Origin: an uncultured Clostridia bacterium
GTDB taxonomy: Bacteria; Bacillota; Clostridia; Oscillospirales; Acutalibacteraceae
NCBI GenBank assembly: GCA_946183365.1
Contig: CAMHAH010000002.1
Coordinates: 1 to 64,000 of the forward strand
Direction of reading: 5' to 3'
DNA length: 64,000 bases
A program made the position numbers and the translations under genes. The notes beneath the pieces are model-generated. The model saw nothing but the letters and a program-made list of their open reading frames with translations. It was not told the DNA's origin and searched no databases. Positions 59,469 to 64,000 of this stretch are shown here, piece by piece; the stretch's first letter is position 1, and each line of letters opens with the position of its first letter.

Positions 59469-59832
59469 GTATTTTCCTCCTGTTTTTGCATTGCTGTAAG
59501 ATGAGCTCGTTCTTACACCAACGCGGATTTTAGGTTGATGAGGGGTTACATCTCCCCTCATTTTTCCAATATATATACTATCACTTTTTGTCGATTATGT
59601 AAAGGGGAAAATGTTGATAAACAAGCGGAAAAACAGCATTTTTAAGTTAGCCAAAGCTAACGCAGGCTCTTTTTCCGAGCCTCATTATCAATGAGATAAA
59701 ATCTGACGAAATTTGCACAAAATATTTTTTCAAATGTGTTATAGTTTATTCCAAATATGTATGGAATTTTCTGCGGTTTATTGATATAATATTTATACCC
59801 TATTTTATACATTAGCATTTTGAGGTGGGCGG

Positions 59833-60570
59833 ATGTATAGCAACATTATCTTTGATTTGTACGGCACACTTATAGATATTCGTACCGACGAATATTCGCT
59901 CGATTTCTGGCGCAGAGCGGTACAGCTATTCGCGATGGGCGGAGCCTCGTTCAGCCCCGGAGAGCTCAGGACTGCGTATTCAAAATATGTCAGGCGCGCT
60001 TATATGCGCGAGAAGCTCAGACACCCTACATATAAGCACCTTGATATCGACCTGCTCGAGGTATTCAGAAAGCTCTATGCGATGAAGGGGCTCAGCCCCG
60101 ATGAGGTCCAGCTCAGAGATACAGCGTATAAGTTCCGCAAGGCGTCTACCGAGCATATAAATCTGTATGACGGAGTTACAGAGTTGCTCGAGGGTCTGCG
60201 CGCAGCGGGCAAGAAGATATATCTGCTCTCGAATGCTCAGGAGAGCTTTACTATCCCCGAGATGGACGAGCTGGGGATCCTCGGTTATTTTGACGGTATA
60301 ATGATAAGTTCTGAGGAGCGCGTCAGCAAGCCTCAGAAGCAGTTCTTCAATAAGCTTCTCGATAAATACAACTTAAAGCCCGAGGAATGCCTGATGGTGG
60401 GCAACGATATGAATTCGGATATGCTGGGCGCGGAGAGTGCGGGCATTGACGGACTGTATATTCATCAGGATATCTCGCCCGATGTCTATGATGAAAATGA
60501 GATACACGCCAAATGGAAGATAATGGACGGCGACGTTCACAAGATACTCGGATACATTTTAGAAGCATAA
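59833..60570 (+). CDS. HAD-family hydrolase
   Basis: IIFDLYGTLIDIRTDE; KKIYLLSNAQESF; CLMVGNDMNSDMLGAESAGIDGLYI. Confidence 0.92.
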   Translation: MYSNIIFDLYGTLIDIRTDEYSLDFWRRAVQLFAMGGASFSPGELRTAYSKYVRRAYMREKLRHPTYKHLDIDLLEVFRKLYAMKGLSPDEVQLRDTAYKFRKASTEHINLYDGVTELLEGLRAAGKKIYLLSNAQESFTIPEMDELGILGYFDGIMISSEERVSKPQKQFFNKLLDKYNLKPEECLMVGNDMNSDMLGAESAGIDGLYIHQDISPDVYDENEIHAKWKIMDGDVHKILGYILEA

Positions 60571-60577
60571 AGAACAC

Positions 60578-60612
60578 GCCCGAGAACGGAAAGAACCGCT
60601 CTCGGGCTTTTT
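60578..60612 (+). terminator. Rho-independent terminator
   Basis: gcccgagaacggaaagaaccgctctcgggcttttt. Confidence 0.75.
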
Positions 60613-60682
60613 GGTTTACAGAAAATAGCATATATATAATAAAGCCATGGGTCTGTCTTTTCAGATCCATGGCTGTTATATT

Positions 60683-61504
60683 TTATTTGTTTTCGATCTC
60701 AGACTCAAATATCCATTCGCTTACTTTAGCGTCTGTAGTCATGCCTACTTTATACTTGCGGATATCGAGAGCGTCCTTGAGGTTTACGTCGCCGTCGCCG
60801 TTCACATCAGCGTTCATCAGCTTGTAGTCAGCGGCTATACCCGCCGTGACGCGCTGGATAAACGTGGCGTCCATTACGGTTACGCTATAGTCGCCGTCAG
60901 CGTCGCCGATAAGAGCGACAGCGGGCTCCGCGAAGCTCTGCTGGTAGGGTACGGGATCGAGCTGAGTGTTGGGCTTGCCGTTGTCAAAGATCCTGACCTT
61001 GCCTTGACCCGTGTTGGACGAAAGCACCTCAAAAACGTGGCTTATCTCGACTCTGCCGGGAGCGACAGCTTTAAAGCGAACCTTGAAATAAGGCTTGTCA
61101 ACGCTGTTGAATACATCTACGCCGACCGTAGGCTTGGTAAAGTTATACTTGATCCTGTTTTTTACGCCGAAGAAGTTTGATACAAGAGAAGTATTGTAGA
61201 TGGATTTCGGGAAAGAATACTTATCCATATCTACATCGCCCCACTTATCTACGACGCCGTGCTCAACGACCTGTACGAAGTTCGAGTCATATCTGATATA
61301 ACCCTGACCGCTGTGTATGAGATAATCTCCGGAATTCACGCCAACTCTGTATATGAATTCGTTGCCTACCTCTACCGACGCCAAAACGGTGCCTGCATCG
61401 GTGATGACCAGTATATCATCATTATCGGCCGCCGAGACATGACAGCAGGTAAACGCCGCGACCGTTATCATCAGTACAAGCAGTATGCTTATCAGCTTTT
61501 TCAT
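60683..61504 (-). CDS. Secreted protein with cohesin-like/beta-sandwich N-terminal region and C-terminal type I dockerin
   Basis: Signal peptide MKKLISILLVLMITVAAFTCCHVSA; two dockerin repeats GDADGDYSVTVMDATFIQRVTAG and ADVNGDGDVNLKDALDIRKYKVG. Confidence 0.8.
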   Translation of the reverse strand: MKKLISILLVLMITVAAFTCCHVSAADNDDILVITDAGTVLASVEVGNEFIYRVGVNSGDYLIHSGQGYIRYDSNFVQVVEHGVVDKWGDVDMDKYSFPKSIYNTSLVSNFFGVKNRIKYNFTKPTVGVDVFNSVDKPYFKVRFKAVAPGRVEISHVFEVLSSNTGQGKVRIFDNGKPNTQLDPVPYQQSFAEPAVALIGDADGDYSVTVMDATFIQRVTAGIAADYKLMNADVNGDGDVNLKDALDIRKYKVGMTTDAKVSEWIFESEIENK

Positions 61505-61600
61505 ATTTACCTCCGTGATAGAGATTGCTGAATATATTGTAATAGAAAAGCCGATGAATTGCAAGTCATTTAGTTATTTGTTAATTTAATTGTAACAAAT

Positions 61601-61627
61601 AGGCGCCTGCCGAAAAGCAGGCGCCTG
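61601..61627. terminator. Terminator downstream of CotH-dockerin gene
   Basis: aggcgcctgc-cgaaaa-gcaggcgcct stem-loop. Confidence 0.6.
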
Positions 61628-61640
61628 TGTTATATGGATG

Positions 61641-64000
61641 TTATCTAAGACCTGTGACCGACCTCTGGAGCATAGTCGCGTCTACCGCGTCAGCCTCGCC
61701 GCTGCGGTCAAAGTCAGCCGCCTTAAGCTGATGGGCTGTTAAGCCGTACATAGCTATTACATAGCGCTGCAGATAGGTGACGTCTATGATGTCTACCTCT
61801 CCGCTGTCGTCTACGTCGCCCATGAGAACGTCGTCATAACTCAGCGTTCTGCCCTGAATGACAGCATAGTTGAGCGCGAGCTCGCCGCCCGTAGGCGTAT
61901 CTGCAGCGCTGCCGCCGGCTACTGTGGTCATAGATACCGGCACAAGCTGCAGGATGAGGGTATCATGGAATACGTCATACTTGAAATCAGGCAGAGCGGT
62001 CTTGTCAAAATACGCTGTGAGCACCTTGCGGTTCTCGGCTGTTATCTTAGCCGAGGCTCCGTCTATATCGGTGAAGGTCTCGCCGTCGGTGCTGTGCTGC
62101 AGCTTCCACTCGGCGGGGCATTTATTTGAACCCGCGAGATACAGTGTAAGATTGAGCTGATCATATCCCGTCGCGGGGACAGCGAAGCGGATATAAGGCT
62201 CACCCCAGGGGTTCTTTGAGCCGGCTGCCATTATCGGGGTGATAAGAGTGCCCGTCTTGCCGTACTCGGCGTCGCTCCACTCAAGCGCGCGTAGCTTTTC
62301 GCCGCTTACGGTGAGGGTCATGGTACCGTTGCCGAGGGTCGCCTTGTAGCCTTCGTCAGAGCTGCCGTATTCGGTCAGCTTGTCTCCCGATACCTTTTCA
62401 GCGTTATCGAATATCCATGCCGCGATCGCGTCGGTGAGGTCGGGGGTGATGATCTCTTCCTCGGGCTGAGTGGGTTCTTCGGTCTGCGCCTCGGTGGGCT
62501 CGGTTGCGGGTTCGGACGGGATATAAGCGTCTATATACTGGGCGCTGATCCACGCGGCGCGTGAGTTGGTCCAATCCATCATATAATCGAACTGACCGTC
62601 AAAGGTGTACTGGTCATATGTTGTCGTTGAGCTGTTCTGTTTGAGAGATACGGCTGTGACCTGACCGTATGCGTTCTTAGTGTAGTCGGCTGTATATCCG
62701 CGCAGACTGCCGTGGTCGCAGATCCAGCTCGAGTTGGTGACGAGCTCCCAGACCTTGTAGTTCATATCGGCAGAGCCGCGCAGGATGTCGGCGTATACGT
62801 TTGATGAATACAGCTCGCCGTCGGAGATGTTCTTTGAGTTGAGGATATCGAGAGCGGGGAGGAAGTCTTCGAACCATACCCTGCGTACCTCATCCATGAT
62901 AACGCTGTTCTTGACTGCCTCCGCGAGGAAGTTGGGGCCTGCGTAGCCGTTCTTCTTTGTCGAGAACCAACCTGAGGGCAGGGTGTAGTCGGTTATACGC
63001 AGACGGCTCAGGTCGCCGCTTACTCCGCGGGCATTGCCCAGAGAATTATCATAGTCCCATACGGGAGAAGCAAAGAACTTATATTTACCGTCTTTGTCGG
63101 GCTTATAGGTGAAATAGAAGGAAGAAGCGCCGCTGTCCCAGTTCTTGCCCAGCTCGTTTATCAGATAGACCTTGGCGAGGGAGTTTATATCGATATAATC
63201 GTTGATGTTAGCTTTGCCGATATTGTTGTACATGACGCTGTACTTTGAGCGGATATATGTGCGCACGGCGTTGTAGTTTGGGTCGTCGGTGGCTAATTCC
63301 GGCGCCTTCATGGTGAGGTTATTGCCGTTCTTCGCAGTGAAATGGAAGTCATCGGCAGCGGGGCTTGAGTCTATCTCGGCGACGAAGCAGAAGTCGTCCT
63401 TAACTCCGCCTGTCTCGGGGTCGAGGTAATCGTCCTCTTCAAAGTCGCTGATAAGGGTGTTTTTGCCTGTGTCTATCTTCTGACAGATCTGGTATGTGCC
63501 CTGATATTCTCCGTTGGTATAAAGGTCGATGAAGCGGCTGTCTGAGGAATAGGGCACGCCTATCTCGTCAGCCAGATCGAAGAGTATGCGGTTGCGAGCC
63601 ATAGCGGCGTCCTGGAAGTTAGATACGAGAGAGAACTTCTTGCACTTTTCCATTCCCGCGAGCTCAATGGTGTTCTGGAAGGTAACATTGAAGCCCTTTT
63701 TGTCAGCGTTCCAAGAGGTGTTGCCGCGACCCTTCATCTTTTTGATCTCTGTATTCTCGATCTTTCCGTCAGGTGTGGAAACAGCGCCCGACGCGGCTAC
63801 CGAGTTTTCTTTGTTTGCCGTCAAGTATGAGAAGAAATCCTTATAGTTCTCGAACTCGTCGGTATTGTTAACCCACAGAGCCGCCTCGGCGGTAGAGAAC
63901 ATGAATTTTACGGTGCGGGTCGAGCCCTTCCAATCAACCTTGTATGATGTATCGGCGTTCACCTTAACTGCAGCTGAGCCGAACGAGGGTACGGTCGTTC
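61641..64000 (-). CDS. CotH-kinase-domain secreted protein with C-terminal type I dockerin (5' end outside window)
   Basis: KKMKGRGNTSWNADKKGFNVTFQNTIELAGMEKCKKFSLVSNFQDAAMARNRILFDLADEIGVP (CotH); GDVDDSGEVDIIDVTYLQRYV...ADFDRSGEADAVDATMLQRSVTG (dockerin). Frame stays open to the window edge. Confidence 0.9.
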   Translation of the reverse strand, partial: TTVPSFGSAAVKVNADTSYKVDWKGSTRTVKFMFSTAEAALWVNNTDEFENYKDFFSYLTANKENSVAASGAVSTPDGKIENTEIKKMKGRGNTSWNADKKGFNVTFQNTIELAGMEKCKKFSLVSNFQDAAMARNRILFDLADEIGVPYSSDSRFIDLYTNGEYQGTYQICQKIDTGKNTLISDFEEDDYLDPETGGVKDDFCFVAEIDSSPAADDFHFTAKNGNNLTMKAPELATDDPNYNAVRTYIRSKYSVMYNNIGKANINDYIDINSLAKVYLINELGKNWDSGASSFYFTYKPDKDGKYKFFASPVWDYDNSLGNARGVSGDLSRLRITDYTLPSGWFSTKKNGYAGPNFLAEAVKNSVIMDEVRRVWFEDFLPALDILNSKNISDGELYSSNVYADILRGSADMNYKVWELVTNSSWICDHGSLRGYTADYTKNAYGQVTAVSLKQNSSTTTYDQYTFDGQFDYMMDWTNSRAAWISAQYIDAYIPSEPATEPTEAQTEEPTQPEEEIITPDLTDAIAAWIFDNAEKVSGDKLTEYGSSDEGYKATLGNGTMTLTVSGEKLRALEWSDAEYGKTGTLITPIMAAGSKNPWGEPYIRFAVPATGYDQLNLTLYLAGSNKCPAEWKLQHSTDGETFTDIDGASAKITAENRKVLTAYFDKTALPDFKYDVFHDTLILQLVPVSMTTVAGGSAADTPTGGELALNYAVIQGRTLSYDDVLMGDVDDSGEVDIIDVTYLQRYVIAMYGLTAHQLKAADFDRSGEADAVDATMLQRSVTGLR

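Overview
The window looks like a Ruminococcus/Oscillospiraceae-type Firmicute chromosome; this assignment is inferred from gene content, dockerins and style, and no search was run. It opens with the 3' end of a 23S rRNA. It then has housekeeping and small accessory genes: ECF sigma/anti-sigma, nth, a compact Type II R-M pair, lepA, tRNA-Thr, and a BspA-like LRR protein with a C-terminal dockerin-like repeat. The centrepiece is an approximately 29 kb, single-strand, tightly packed exopolysaccharide (EPS) locus at about 15.57-44.63 kb. Its polysaccharide genes are Wzz/CpsD, DegT aminotransferase, sugar transferase, two ATP-grasp ligases, GNAT, PIG-L deacetylase, NeuD/PglD-like acyltransferase, GT4, Wzy, two pyruvyl-transferase-type proteins, Wzx and FrhB-like Fe-S proteins. 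Embedded among them is a small acyl-ACP pathway: FabD, MBL hydrolase, two KAS III, three SDRs, four ACPs and an AMP-ligase. Also embedded is a biotin-dependent set resembling a 12S/5S/1.3S transcarboxylase plus a small MmdE/OadG-C-like subunit, with no biotin carboxylase and no membrane OadB in the window. I propose this as a self-contained 3-hydroxyacyl (or related short acyl) supply line for decorating an amino-sugar polysaccharide. Downstream are a Zur-ZnuACB operon with a convincing operator/promoter, hisS-aspS, valS, PFOR, a HAD hydrolase and two dockerin-bearing secreted proteins (one CotH-like). Several families of dispersed intergenic repeats sit next to terminators.
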